DNA of 64,000 bases from Lachnospiraceae bacterium (GTDB lineage Bacteria; Bacillota; Clostridia; Lachnospirales; Lachnospiraceae): the NCBI GenBank assembly GCA_009774245.1, contig VSNM01000027.1, forward strand, positions 1-64,000, written 5' to 3'. This document shows positions 35,905-45,913 of this stretch, in pieces; position 1 is the stretch's first letter, and each line of letters begins with the position of its first letter. The position numbers and the translations under genes were made by a program. The notes beneath the pieces were generated by a model. That model searched no databases, was not told the DNA's origin, and saw nothing but the letters and a program-made list of their open reading frames with translations.

Positions 35905-36633
35905 TCATACCTCCATTGAACCAGTCGGGCTGCCATTCACCGTACCGCCAAGTTCTTTCCAGAACGCACTTCCGATGTATGCTCCCGTCGTTCCGATAAA
36001 TGACTTCTCCCGCTCCACATGAAGCACATGGCTTGCATACCGGACCGCAGCATGGATATCATGTGACACCATAATGATCGTCAGCCCTTCCCTGTTCAAA
36101 TCCGTGATCAACTGATAAAACTCCAGCGTCACCTTCGGGTCCAATCCAGTCACCGGCTCGTCGAGCACCAGCAGCTTTGACGATGCACACAGCGCCCTTG
36201 CCAGGAGCACACGCTGCTGCTGCCCCCCTGAGAGATTGCGGTAACACTCCCGTTTCAGATCCCAGATATCCATGCGCTTCATGTTCTCCTCTGCAAGCTG
36301 CTTTTGTTCCTTATGAAAAAAAGGTCTCCTCCCGCACTTGGACAGCGTGCCTGACAATACGATCTCCCACACAGACGCCGGAAAATCTCTCTGCACAAAC
36401 GTCTGCTGTGGCAGATAGCCGATCTCATGTGCCTCCAGTCCGTCGCCATACTGAATCCTTCCGCCCATCAGCGGCGTGAGTCCGAGCAGCGTCTTCATCA
36501 GCGTACTCTTCCCCGCGCCGTTCTCTCCCACGATACACAGATAATCTCCCTTTTCGACAGAAAAGCTGATGTGCTCCGCCACCGGTGTTCCCTCGTAGCC
36601 AAGAATCAGGTTTTCACATGTAATATAGGACAT
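35905..36633 (-). CDS. znuC: Zinc/metal ABC transporter ATP-binding protein
   Basis: A 242-residue ATPase with Walker A GENGAGKST, Q-loop GYLPQQ, signature LSGGQQQRV, Walker B LLVLDEPVTGLD and switch MVSHDIHAA. It is the middle gene of the operon, followed after 3 bases by the permease. Confidence 0.9.
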   Translation of the reverse strand: MSYITCENLILGYEGTPVAEHISFSVEKGDYLCIVGENGAGKSTLMKTLLGLTPLMGGRIQYGDGLEAHEIGYLPQQTFVQRDFPASVWEIVLSGTLSKCGRRPFFHKEQKQLAEENMKRMDIWDLKRECYRNLSGGQQQRVLLARALCASSKLLVLDEPVTGLDPKVTLEFYQLITDLNREGLTIIMVSHDIHAAVRYASHVLHVEREKSFIGTTGAYIGSAFWKELGGTVNGSPTGSMEV

Positions 36634-36689
36634 TCTTCCAGCCTCCTGTTTCCAATTCTATTTCAAACATATTTTAATACTCCCAGACT

Positions 36690-37700
36690 TCAATTTCCAG
36701 CCGCAGGGAGCGCCAATGCCTGTCTCAGGATCTTCAGGTTTGCCTCCATCACGTTCAGATAACCGAGCCCTGCATCGATATCCTTGCGTGAGACAGACTG
36801 CATCGAATCCAGAACAAGGATCTGCTGATGTCCTGTCTTCGTATTCTCGATAATGACCTTCGCCAGCCTGTCGTCCGAACCGTCAAGCACAAGAACCGCC
36901 CCGAGCCCCAGTTCATCCAGTTTGTTCACCAGAAAAGCCACTGTATCAAATCCCGCCTCCGTCTCCGCACTGCACCCATTGAAAGCCGCATAGTACTCAA
37001 GTCCGTAGTCCTCCACAAAATACCGGAATGGAAAACGGTCGGCAAAGAGCAAAGTGTTTTGGCTGCTTTCCCTGACTGTCTCCATATATTGCGCATCGAG
37101 CGCACTCAATGCCGCAATATACCGCTCACTGTTCTTTCTATATAAATCTGCATTTTCACTGTCCATATCGGCAAGCTGCGCCGCGATATTTTTTACAATC
37201 AGCTCCGCGTTTCGAATCGAAAGCCAGACGTGCTCGTCATACTCGTGTTCCTCCTGCAAATCGGAATCATGATCGTCATGGGCATCATGCCCGCCGCTTC
37301 CCTCAACGTGCTCCTCCTCGACAAGCCGTTCTCTGACCGAATCCATCATATTGATGACACGCATATCGGGATTGACTGCTTCCGCCAAGGCATCATCCAC
37401 CCATCCATCTGACTCCCCGCCCACATAGACAAACAGATCACACTCTGAAACCCTTGCGATATCCAGCGCCGATGGCTGGAAATTGTGCAGGTCTGCTCCC
37501 TTGTCCATGAGCAGTGTCACCGAGACAGCCTCCTCGTTGCCCTGAATCAGATTGACAACCCAGTCGTATTGTGGAAATGTCGTGCAGACAATATGAAAAC
37601 GCACATCCTCCGCAAAAACTGTGTTATTTGTGGCACAGCCGGTCAGCAGGCACAGATAAAATGCGGCGAGCAAAATAAAGATCAGTTTCTTTTTGTTCAT
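36690..37700 (-). CDS. znuA: Zinc-binding lipoprotein of the ABC transporter
   Basis: About 336 residues from an ATG at 37700 with AAAGGTG 9 bases upstream. The lipobox is LLTGC. The cluster A-I fold has LHNFQPSALD (metal His), VWLSIRNAELIV (second His) and a His/Asp-rich flexible loop near residues 145-165 (GGHDAHDDHDSD). That loop is characteristic of ZnuA/AdcA zinc receptors. The 3' end (AAGN and stop) is read from a segment resembling the right arm of the repeat at 57106-57273. Confidence 0.88.
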   Translation of the reverse strand: MNKKKLIFILLAAFYLCLLTGCATNNTVFAEDVRFHIVCTTFPQYDWVVNLIQGNEEAVSVTLLMDKGADLHNFQPSALDIARVSECDLFVYVGGESDGWVDDALAEAVNPDMRVINMMDSVRERLVEEEHVEGSGGHDAHDDHDSDLQEEHEYDEHVWLSIRNAELIVKNIAAQLADMDSENADLYRKNSERYIAALSALDAQYMETVRESSQNTLLFADRFPFRYFVEDYGLEYYAAFNGCSAETEAGFDTVAFLVNKLDELGLGAVLVLDGSDDRLAKVIIENTKTGHQQILVLDSMQSVSRKDIDAGLGYLNVMEANLKILRQALALPAAGN

Positions 37701-37738
37701 AAACTGTTTCACCTTTGTCATACTTTATCTCGTAAATT

Positions 37739-37753
37739 TGCAACTCATTTGCA
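37739..37753. promoter_or_regulatory. Possible Fur/Zur-family operator upstream of znuA
   Basis: Palindrome TGCAA-CTCAT-TTGCA 38 bases before the znuA start, in an AT-rich promoter region. The position and symmetry suit a metal-responsive repressor such as Zur. The exact box for this lineage is not known to me. Confidence 0.45.
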
Positions 37754-37791
37754 TTTTTACATTATATCCATCTGCCGCTGAGATGTCAAGA

Positions 37792-37820
37792 GCCTGCAGC
37801 TGTTTTTCACAGCTGCAGGC
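37792..37820 (-). terminator. Hairpin after the 50-residue ORF
   Basis: Perfect 12-base stem GCCTGCAGCTGT with a 5-base loop. The T-run is weak, so termination is only probable. Confidence 0.5.
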
Positions 37821-37849
37821 CCCAATTATTTCCCTGCACCAGAGTACTG

Positions 37850-38002
37850 TCATGCCAGTTTTTGAATGCTCTCACTATGCTCTGTTACCACTTTTTTCAA
37901 TAACTCTGTATCGGCAAAAACTGCCTCCATCCGATCTGTATAATCTCTATACCGATTGAATGTATCAATATAACAAGATTCTATCGTATTCAGCCGTGGC
38001 AT
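37850..38002 (-). CDS. Small hypothetical protein (50 residues)
   Basis: The ATG at 38002 has AAAGGAG 9 bases upstream. The product starts MPRLNTIESCYIDTFNRYRD and continues as a soluble, amphipathic helix rich in charged residues. No family is recognised. The ribosome site and downstream hairpin support expression. Confidence 0.45.
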   Translation of the reverse strand: MPRLNTIESCYIDTFNRYRDYTDRMEAVFADTELLKKVVTEHSESIQKLA

Positions 38003-38071
38003 GACCTGATTCTCCTTTCCTAAAATCATGCAGCAGCTCCTCACTGCGCCATAAGCCAGGCCAGGCGCAGT

Positions 38072-39787
38072 TCACTGCGCCATATACTCCGCGATCACGT
38101 CCCACACCGCCGGCACTTCGAGTCCAAGCTTCCAGCTCGCGACGCCCTTGATGCCCTGGCTCTGCATTACCTGCAGCTTTACCCTGATCGAATCCACGTC
38201 CTCCAGCCAGCACTGATACAGCGTGCCGTCCACCTGATACTCCACATAATTCTGACAAAACTCGTCCTTCCACTCCGGCGTCACTCCCTTGTCGGCAATC
38301 CAGTTTGGCTCGGATTCCATCGTGAGCGTCGACGCCTTGAGCCCATCCGGCCCTGATTCCCACACCCTGGTATAGAACGGAATCGCATTGATGATCTTCT
38401 CCGCCGGCACATACTCCTTCGTATTCGTAATGCCGTCCTCCACGAAGCCGATCGATGCGTTGGAGCCCGCCACTCCGCCGCCGACATAGTGCTCATCGTA
38501 ACCCATGATGATGATATAGTCTGCCACAATTCCCTGTTCCCTGCGGTTGTAGTGCGCCGTATAATCAGACGGGACATAGTTGTCCACTGAGAGGACCACC
38601 CCGCGCTTTCTCGTCTCGATCGAAAGCTCGCGCACAAACTGTACAAAATGAATGCCGGAGTCGCTCCTCACTTTCTCAAAATCAATGTTGATGCCGTCCA
38701 GTCCGTAAGTATCAACCTGCGCCATAAGCCCTTCAATTAAATGCCTGCGGTTTTCCGATGCCGACAGCAGCTCCACAAAATTAATCTCCACACCGTACAG
38801 ATCCATACTGTCCACGTCCGTCACCAGCGCCCACACATCGACGCCAAGCTCATGCGCCTTCGCCACATAGGACGCATTGGCGAGACTGGAAAAATCACCG
38901 CTGCTGTTGGTCAGCCGGAACCATGTCGGCGTCACGACATTGACTGTCTTCGTTGAAGCGAGCGCATTGGCGAGATAATCGCCCCCGACCTCCTCGAACA
39001 CCTGATGAAACGCGAGATTGATCTTTCCGTCCTTTTTGACATTATTGTATACCAACTCCTGAAATCCGGTGTTGCACAGACGCTCTGCCTGTGTCTCATC
39101 CGTCAGGAATTTGTTTTCCACATATCCGATATAGGCGTCCTCCGTCTTCACCTTGGACCAGTTCTCCAGCCTTTCGAGCACCGTCACCGTATCGCCCGCG
39201 GCAAGCTCCACCAGTATATCGCTCTTGATCCCGCCCTGATAGCGCACTGCGGTCTTCTTCGCAAGTTTTGCTGTCGTGTAGCTGCCCCACTCCGTATACA
39301 CCTGCATGTGCAGGGGCGCATCATACAGCTGATATTCAAAATTCGCATACTGCTTCACATAATCCGCCGCGATGTACAGCACATCTCCCTCATAAAAAGC
39401 CACTTTGTAACCAAGATCCTGTCCTGCGCCAGACACATACATCACATTGCTGTCATCACCGATGTTGATCTGAATCACATCCGTGTCAGTCGTAAACAGC
39501 AATACCTGCTCCAATGCATTGACATAAAAGCGGTCCGTAAAATAAGTCTCAACCGTAGAGAGCGCAAAATACACTACATTATCACGCAGCACCGCCCTGT
39601 CATCGACAATCGCATCCTGGACGACCATAGCCACCTCGTCCGCCCGCGTGAGTCCAAAATATTCATTCAGATCTGCCTTATTCTTCGAATAAGAATACCG
39701 TTCCACTATCCAGCTTCCAAGTACCGCCGCCATCACAATGAAAATGAGAACAACCGGCACCAGCACCGTAATTACACGTTTTTTCAT
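38072..39787 (-). CDS. Membrane-anchored GH18-family glycosidase-like protein
   Basis: About 571 residues from an ATG at 39787 with GGAGG 7 bases upstream. A membrane helix (about 4-26) anchors it. Residues about 40-160 look like a copper-amine-oxidase-N-type wall-binding domain. An SH3-like domain (about 165-230) contains AAGDTVTVLERLENWSKV. A GH18 barrel (about 245-571) shows the catalytic motif YGLDGINIDFE with the acid Glu, and YIIIMGYDEHY. Such proteins in clostridia act in the spore or cell envelope on GlcNAc-containing polymers. Catalytic residues are intact. Single gene. Confidence 0.85.
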   Translation of the reverse strand: MKKRVITVLVPVVLIFIVMAAVLGSWIVERYSYSKNKADLNEYFGLTRADEVAMVVQDAIVDDRAVLRDNVVYFALSTVETYFTDRFYVNALEQVLLFTTDTDVIQINIGDDSNVMYVSGAGQDLGYKVAFYEGDVLYIAADYVKQYANFEYQLYDAPLHMQVYTEWGSYTTAKLAKKTAVRYQGGIKSDILVELAAGDTVTVLERLENWSKVKTEDAYIGYVENKFLTDETQAERLCNTGFQELVYNNVKKDGKINLAFHQVFEEVGGDYLANALASTKTVNVVTPTWFRLTNSSGDFSSLANASYVAKAHELGVDVWALVTDVDSMDLYGVEINFVELLSASENRRHLIEGLMAQVDTYGLDGINIDFEKVRSDSGIHFVQFVRELSIETRKRGVVLSVDNYVPSDYTAHYNRREQGIVADYIIIMGYDEHYVGGGVAGSNASIGFVEDGITNTKEYVPAEKIINAIPFYTRVWESGPDGLKASTLTMESEPNWIADKGVTPEWKDEFCQNYVEYQVDGTLYQCWLEDVDSIRVKLQVMQSQGIKGVASWKLGLEVPAVWDVIAEYMAQ

Positions 39788-39810
39788 ACGGATACCTCCC
39801 AATTGTTCTC

Positions 39811-39839
39811 ATTATAGCAAAAGTTTGATATGAAGTACA
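39811..39839 (-). promoter_or_regulatory. Promoter of the GH18 gene
   Basis: Perfect TATAAT on the minus strand 24 bases before the start codon; the -35 hexamer (TGTACT at 17-18 bases) is weak. Confidence 0.45.
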
Positions 39840-40910
39840 CAAAAATTTTCCATATTTCCATATTATTTCGTATTTTATTTGTTGTACTCCCTTATCGCCC
39901 TCTTCCTGTTGTTGTTGAATTCTTTTTTGTCTGTTTTTAACAGAGGACCATTACAATTCACACCCATGTCAGATTTTATCAGCTTATGAGTTACTGAGGT
40001 GTGAATTATAACAGATTTTGCACACAAAATGCTAAAGGACAAGCATTTTGGCGCATGATTCCCACTACTTTGGCGTGGGTATGAAAAGTAACAGAAGACC
40101 GCCTTCAAATATTTACCTGAAAAAAGTCCCTATCATTTTTTGTCTGCATATGATAAAATATAGATGTCTTGTTAGCACTGCCATTTTTGCCGAAATGTGC
40201 AGGTGCCGAAAAGTCGTCACTGTACCGGTAACGAGGGATCTGCAGATTGCATAGAGGGGTTCTATCATAAATATTTGCCGCAGATCCGGTCATCATCCTA
40301 TTTCACAGATGCGGGCCAAAGGCCAAAAGTCTCAATTATAATACATGTGTGATATATAAACTGATAAAGCAGCCGGACAGATACCATTTTCTTCCAAAAT
40401 ATTACCGGATATGTAAACATTCAAATAGTTGGAAAAATATTTTTGACCAATCAGCACAAGCTAATAAGACAATGAGAAATTTTTGACAGTGCCTCCTCCC
40501 TGTATCATTTTGTTTCCGACTTACTTTATACAAGCATTATTAACACATTCCGAAAAATTATGCAAATTGAAATGTAAAAATTCGTCCGAAATGTAAAAAA
40601 TAATACAACTTTCTTGCGAAAACATCTGTTATTTTGACATTTTAGACGATATATAGACTAAACGATTTTACCCATTTATGGCATTAAAATAAATTTTTTA
40701 AAAACTGTGCCCCTGTCCTATTGACTAAAGCATCTCTACATTATAATATATGTGAGAAGGTCAGTCACTTGATGTCCATTCCAAGGGCCGGCTTTAGAAA
40801 ATACGCGGACACTATGGATGCGCAGCGATTCAGAATCGGAATCCCGCGCCAGAACCCTGCATGGTGGGTTTTGAACACAAGTAATATTAAATAGTGAGGA
40901 TGTGAATAAT
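39840..40910. other. Long AT-rich intergenic region before mecA
   Basis: About 1.1 kb without a convincing gene. Around 39955-40092 there are inverted-repeat fragments (AATTCACACC/GGTGTGAATT and a GTTAC...GTAAC pair) that look like a degenerate family A element. The last 170 bases hold a promoter (TTGACT at 40721 with TAATAT 17 bases on) and a GC-richer leader with several short hairpins (AACCC/GGGTT, GATTC/GAATC). No known riboswitch class was recognised in it. Confidence 0.5.
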
Positions 40911-41693
40911 ATGAAAATCGAAAAAGTAAATGACCATCAAATTCGCTGCACGCTTACAAAGGCAGATCTGGCGGACCGTGAGCTCAAGATCAGTGAGCTT
41001 GCCTACGGCACCGAGAAAGCAAAGAACCTTTTCCGCGATATGATGCAGCAGGCCTCTTATGAATTTGGATTTGATGCTGATGATATTCCACTGATGATAG
41101 AAGCGATACCACTCAACTCGGAGTGCATCGTCTTAGTGATCACTAAAGTTGAAGATCCCGAGGAGCTCGACACCCGCTTCTCCAAGTTTGCGCCTTCCGT
41201 TCATGACGAATATGAGGATGATGATCTCGGAAGCACGCTCGACAGTATGCTTCAGAGTCTCTCTGAGGGCGCTGACGATGTTCTGGACCTGTTCAAAAAG
41301 ATTCACGACAGCCATCTCGCAGAGACTGCTGACACACTCAACGGCGTTGAGACTTCCAGGCGCAAATCCGCCAACATGGCGAACCAGACCGGCAGCATAG
41401 ACCTGACGCGTATCTACGGTTTTGAGTCCCTGAATCAGGTCACACGCCTTGCCCATATCCTGGCACAGCATTACAACGGGAAAAATTCCCTTTACAAGAA
41501 TGAGAAAAGTTCTGGCTATCTGCTGGTCGTGGCGCAGTCCGACCACACGCCCGAGGAGTTTAACAAGATCTGTAATATGCTCTCAGAGTACGGAAATCCA
41601 GAAAAGCTTGCTTCCGCAAGCGAAGTTTATATGGAAGAGCATTTTGAGCCCATCATCAGGGACAAAGCGATTCAGGCGTTGTCTCTCGTATAA
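40911..41693 (+). CDS. mecA: MecA-family adaptor protein
   Basis: 260 residues from an ATG at 40911, with GAGG 11 bases upstream. A GTG at 40902 sits only 2 bases from that site. MKIEKVNDHQIRCTLTKADL is the typical start of MecA/YpbH adaptors that feed substrates to the ClpC chaperone for degradation. The N-terminal substrate-binding part, a charged linker (about 100-135) and the C-terminal ClpC-binding domain (about 165-260) are all present, so the length is normal. It lies behind a long structured leader. Confidence 0.85.
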   Translation: MKIEKVNDHQIRCTLTKADLADRELKISELAYGTEKAKNLFRDMMQQASYEFGFDADDIPLMIEAIPLNSECIVLVITKVEDPEELDTRFSKFAPSVHDEYEDDDLGSTLDSMLQSLSEGADDVLDLFKKIHDSHLAETADTLNGVETSRRKSANMANQTGSIDLTRIYGFESLNQVTRLAHILAQHYNGKNSLYKNEKSSGYLLVVAQSDHTPEEFNKICNMLSEYGNPEKLASASEVYMEEHFEPIIRDKAIQALSLV

Positions 41694-41728
41694 ATCATGT
41701 GAAAACATATGAAAAGGACAACAAAAAA

Positions 41729-41756
41729 TCCGCGACAGATATCGCGGACTTTTTTG
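41729..41756. terminator. Bidirectional terminator between mecA and the DUF1858 gene
   Basis: Stem TCCGCGA with TCGCGGA, T-run on one side and A-run on the other, between convergent genes. Confidence 0.85.
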
Positions 41757-41784
41757 CGTCTTCATTTGAATCCTTTTTGAACCC

Positions 41785-41979
41785 TTACGCGAGCGCTGCG
41801 ATCTTATCCATCAGCGCGTCGATGTCCATACCGTGAACCATCGCTGCTTCCTCAAGCGTCTCACCCTGCGCGGAAGGGCAGCCCAGACAGTGCATCCCTG
41901 CGTCCATGAGCACCGGCGCCACTTCCGGCTTCGTGCTCAGAATCTCTCCGATCGTCATATCTCTGGTTATCTCTGCCAT
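41785..41979 (-). CDS. DUF1858 (ScdA-N-like) redox-disulfide domain protein
   Basis: 64 residues from an ATG at 41979 with AGGAGG 8 bases upstream. MTIGEILSTKPEVAPVLMDAGMHCLGC with the CxxC pair (C-L-G-C) defines the family. Such single-domain proteins are associated with hybrid-cluster or iron-sulfur/NO metabolism, but the exact role is unknown. It is a single gene convergent with mecA. Confidence 0.85.
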   Translation of the reverse strand: MAEITRDMTIGEILSTKPEVAPVLMDAGMHCLGCPSAQGETLEEAAMVHGMDIDALMDKIAALA

Positions 41980-42103
41980 AGTCATTTCCTCCTCTTATGT
42001 CATGCACTACCCATGACACTTTTGTATTATTTTGCCTGAACATTGAACATTTTATTCATTGTTTCCATTCATTACTATAATATATTTTGGAAATTTAATC
42101 AAG

Positions 42104-43346
42104 TCATAAAATGCACCAGTCCTTCATCGTCAGCACATGATCCGCCGCCCTCAGCAGCTCCTCGCTCTGGTGGTGCGTGATATAAATGATCCCTGTGTGT
42201 TCCAGATTCATGATGATTTCCTCGATCTCCCTGGCCAGGGCAGTATCCATGTTTGCCGTCGCCTCGTCAAAGATGATGAACCGGGATTTTGCCAGGATCG
42301 CCCTTGCGATCGCAATCCGCTGCATCTCGCCGCCGGAAAAATTGACGCCGTTTCCTTCAACCAGCGTCTCCAAATGCTGCGGCAGTCTGTCAACCAGCTC
42401 CTTTAATCCCGCAAGCCTGACTGCATTTTCAATCTCATCCAAATCGTAATCCCTATACATCGTAATATTGCTGCGCAACGTGTCGTTAAACAGGAAAACC
42501 CGCTGTTCTATATAGTTCACCCGCCCATCAGCTGCGATACCGCGATGATCTGCCCGACGCTCATCCTCCCTGTCAGGGTAAAATACACCCCCGCTCCTAT
42601 CGTCAGCACGTAGCTGATATTCGTGCACAGCATGGAAATGCATGAGACACTGTAATTTTTCCGAAAGCTCCTATAGTTTGCCTCCTCAAGATGCCGGTTT
42701 GCAGCCTCCATCCTTTTCCTGATCACATCTGAAATCCCGAAAATCTTGATCGTCGTAAACCCGCGCAGCGCGTCGTTCAGGTTTCCATAATAATTCTCGG
42801 ACGCGCGGGAGGACGTATTCTGTGCCTCGATCAGCTTTTTCTCAAAAAAACGGGGTATCATTACCGAGACAAAACTCAGGACAACATTGACAAGCACAAT
42901 CCATGCGTTTACCCGAAGAATCACATACAGATGAATCAGAAATCCGACCGCCACCTTATAAAATCCGCAGGCCGAATCAAACACGTTCCGGTTCAGCTTG
43001 TCCACATCCCTATTGAGGGCTGACAGGTACTCCGAATCCGCGTGCCTGTAGAAATCCGCTATGTCTTTGTCCATTACCGCCTCAAAGCAATCGCGCCGTA
43101 AACCTGTCACATAGTAAAATCGCATCCGCTCCCTGGATATCCTGTGCAGATAATTCGCTCCGACATCTGCGAGCGCGAACATCAGATCCAGCAGCAGATA
43201 TCCCGCAAAATGCGCCCAGTCATTGGCTGACGCCACATTGATCAGCGGCTCCAGTCCCAGCGAAAACAGCACCGATGTGACTGTTGATACCGGCACCAGC
43301 AGCAGATACGATGCAAACAACCATTTGCGGTTTTCATGTATTTCAT
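42104..43346 (-). pseudogene. ABC exporter (fused membrane and ATPase domains), disrupted
   Basis: The membrane half (about residues 1-267, GLEPLINVASAND to VGQIIAVSQLMGG) and the end of the ATPase half (YIEQRVFLFNDTLRSNI, NFSGGEMQRIAIARAIL, FIIFDEATANMD) are in different frames. The last helices, Walker A and Q-loop region between them are missing, a deletion at about 42520-42535. A second lesion is a missing base in an A-run near the start: ATG AAA TAC ATG AAA at 43346 would continue in frame to RKWLFASYLL with one more A. The layout is of small peptide or bacteriocin-type exporters. It is not functional. Confidence 0.85.
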
Positions 43347-43701
43347 ATTCTATAATCCTCTATCCCTTCGACATTTCTCAAACCTCCAATCCTGATAAAA
43401 TTTTGTATATTAGAAATACATCGCTATTGACATTGATTGTTCCTCCAAATCTTCTTCACAGTTGTATCACCACGTCAAACCTGTCAACGCGGGTTCCGCA
43501 AACACAAGAACATCATAATTATGTACCATGAATCTGGCGATGTCAATCCTCTGCCTAGATTCCACTCTGCGCCAAAAAAACAATGACGTTTGACGCATTT
43601 ATTCCCCATATTAACCAACTGCAAAATCACCCCTCCGTTATAATTCACAAATTTTTAATAATTTTTATCCCTCTGTACACAAAAAAGTACAAAGAATAGT
43701 G

Positions 43702-43731
43702 TTGACGTGTATACAAAATTGAGGATATAAT
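43702..43731 (+). promoter_or_regulatory. Promoter of the pfl locus
   Basis: TTGACG, an 18-base spacer and a perfect TATAAT, followed by a 120-base leader with inverted repeats (GAATGTT/AACATTC and GCGGT/ACCGC) and an AGGAGG ribosome site. The rest of 43347-43701 shows no gene. Confidence 0.75.
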
Positions 43732-43851
43732 ACAGTTATGAATGTTAGACAGGATTTCACATTTTCGTAATATTTAACATTCAAAACTTCAGTAACCAGC
43801 GGTGCCATACCGCATAAAAATTAAATTTATATTTTTAGGAGGCTTTGCAAA

Positions 43852-45891
43852 ATGAGACCAGAATGGACAGATTTTGTAGGTGGCAAATGGGAAAGCGAAA
43901 TTAACGTGCGTGACTTCATCCAGAAGAACTATACACCGTATGACGGTGATGAGTCTTTCTTAGCAGGACCTACACAGAACACAAAGGATTTATGGGACAT
44001 GGTTCTCGATCTTCAGAAGAAGGAGAGAGAAGCCGGCGGTGTTCTTGACATGGACACAAAGGTAATCTCCACAATCACTTCTCATGGTCCGGGATACCTC
44101 GACAAGAGCAAGGAGACAATCGTTGGTTTCCAGACAGATAAGCCTTTCAAGCGTTCCTTACAGCCTTACGGCGGTATCAGAATGGCAGAGAAGGCCTGCT
44201 CTGACAACGGATACGAAGTAGATCCTGAGGTCAGCGAGTTCTTCTCCACACACAGAAAGACACACAACGCAGGCTGCTTTGACGCTTACAATCAGGAGAT
44301 GAGAGCATGCCGTTCCTCACACATCATCACAGGCCTTCCTGATGCTTATGGACGCGGACGTATCATCGGCGATTACAGAAGAGTCGCTCTCTATGGTATC
44401 GACAGACTGATCGAGGATAAGCAGGCACAGAAGGATTCCACTGGACGCGTGATGACAGATGATGTGATCCGTCTGCGCGAGGAGCTTTCAGAGCAGATGA
44501 CAGCCCTCAAGATGATGAAGGAGATGGCTGCTTCTTATGGCTGCGATATCTCCAAGCCTGCTACAAACGTGCAGGAAGCAATCCAGGCTACTTACTTTGG
44601 ATACTTATGCTCTGTTAAGGAGCAGAACGGTGCAGCAATGTCACTTGGACGTACCTCTACATTCCTTGACTGCTATGCACAGAGAGATTTAAAGAACGGC
44701 ACATTCACAGAGGAGCAGATTCAGGAGTTCGTTGACCACTTTATCATGAAGCTTCGCTGCGTAAAATTCGCACGTACACCGGAGTACAACCAGATCTTCG
44801 CCGGCGATCCGGTATGGGTTACAGAGTCACTCGGCGGTGTCGGCGTAGACGGACGTCCGATGGTAACAAAGATGTCCTTCCGCTATCTGAATACACTGAC
44901 AAACCTTGGTCCCAGCCCGGAGCCGAACCTGACAGTACTCTGGTCTACAAGACTTCCTGAGAACTGGAAGAGATACTGCGCTAAGATGTCTATCCAGACT
45001 TCTTCCATCCAGTATGAGAACGACGACCTGATGCGTGTGACACACGGCGACGACTACGGTATCGCATGCTGCGTATCTTCTATGGTTATCGGTAAGGAAA
45101 TGCAGTTCTTCGGCGCTCGCGCAAACGTTGCAAAGTGCTTACTGTACGCTTTGAACGGTGGTATCGACGAAGTTACCAAGAAGCAGGTTGGTCCGAAGTA
45201 TCGTCCTGTTGAGGGTGACGTGCTTGACTATGATGATGTATACAGCAAATTCATGGATATGCTCGAGTGGCAGGCAGACGTGTATGTAAATACACTGAAT
45301 ATCATCCACTATATGCATGATAAATACTGCTATGAGAGAGCAGAGATGGCTCTTCATGACAGAGATGTCAAGAGATATTTTGCGACAGGTGTCGCTGGTC
45401 TCTCAATCGTAGCTGATTCCTTATCAGCAATCAAGTATGCCAAGGTAAAACCGATTCGCGACGAGGACGGCATCATTGTTGACTTCGAGACAACCGGCGA
45501 GTTCCCCAAGTATGGCAACGACGACGACCGTGTCGACCTGATTGCGCAGGATATCGTTCATAAGTTCATGACAGCGATCAGAAGACATCACACCTACAGA
45601 AATGGTATCCCTACCACATCCATCCTTACGATTACATCAAATGTAACATATGGTAAGGCTACAGGTAACACACCTGACGGACGCAAGAAGGGACAGCCGT
45701 TTGCTCCTGGTGCAAACCCAATGCACGGACGCGATACTCATGGTGCAGTCGCTTCCCTGTCTTCTGTATCCAAGCTTCCGTTCAAGGATGCACAGGATGG
45801 TATCTCCAATACCTTCACGATCATTCCGAATGCACTTGGAAAAGAAGCGAAGGTTTTCTCCGGCGATATCGAGCTTGACCTGAACAACTAA
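43852..45891 (+). CDS. pflB: Pyruvate formate-lyase core subunit lacking the glycyl-radical domain
   Basis: 679 residues. It carries the catalytic core of formate C-acetyltransferase (pyruvate + CoA to acetyl-CoA + formate). The start DFVGGKWESEINVRDFIQKN is typical, and the active-site pair Cys406-Cys407 is in GIACCVSSM. MQFFGARANVAK, FGYLCSVKEQNGAAMSLGRT and PFAPGANPMHGRDTHG are all present. It stops after NTFTIIPNALGKEAKVFSG, exactly where other PFLs continue into the C-terminal domain that bears the radical Gly; that domain is encoded separately at 46205-46450. Codon use is strongly biased, as for a highly expressed enzyme. No stop-codon or frameshift relationship links the two, and both have their own ribosome sites. 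Confidence 0.93.
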   Translation: MRPEWTDFVGGKWESEINVRDFIQKNYTPYDGDESFLAGPTQNTKDLWDMVLDLQKKEREAGGVLDMDTKVISTITSHGPGYLDKSKETIVGFQTDKPFKRSLQPYGGIRMAEKACSDNGYEVDPEVSEFFSTHRKTHNAGCFDAYNQEMRACRSSHIITGLPDAYGRGRIIGDYRRVALYGIDRLIEDKQAQKDSTGRVMTDDVIRLREELSEQMTALKMMKEMAASYGCDISKPATNVQEAIQATYFGYLCSVKEQNGAAMSLGRTSTFLDCYAQRDLKNGTFTEEQIQEFVDHFIMKLRCVKFARTPEYNQIFAGDPVWVTESLGGVGVDGRPMVTKMSFRYLNTLTNLGPSPEPNLTVLWSTRLPENWKRYCAKMSIQTSSIQYENDDLMRVTHGDDYGIACCVSSMVIGKEMQFFGARANVAKCLLYALNGGIDEVTKKQVGPKYRPVEGDVLDYDDVYSKFMDMLEWQADVYVNTLNIIHYMHDKYCYERAEMALHDRDVKRYFATGVAGLSIVADSLSAIKYAKVKPIRDEDGIIVDFETTGEFPKYGNDDDRVDLIAQDIVHKFMTAIRRHHTYRNGIPTTSILTITSNVTYGKATGNTPDGRKKGQPFAPGANPMHGRDTHGAVASLSSVSKLPFKDAQDGISNTFTIIPNALGKEAKVFSGDIELDLNN

Positions 45892-45913
45892 TCATACTTA
45901 ATCTAAAGAAAAA

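Noticed and set aside
39875..40108. 77-codon minus-strand frame in the long intergenic region
   Set aside because: No ribosome site, cysteine- and lysine-rich composition without pattern, and it overlaps a degenerate repeat.
40742..40910. T-box or 6S RNA before mecA
   Set aside because: No T-box antiterminator sequence and no long 6S-type bubble structure; left as an unclassified leader.
43732..43851. Possible ZTP (pfl) riboswitch in the pflB leader
   Set aside because: Only short hairpins (GCGGT/ACCGC) are seen; the conserved ZTP core sequences are missing.
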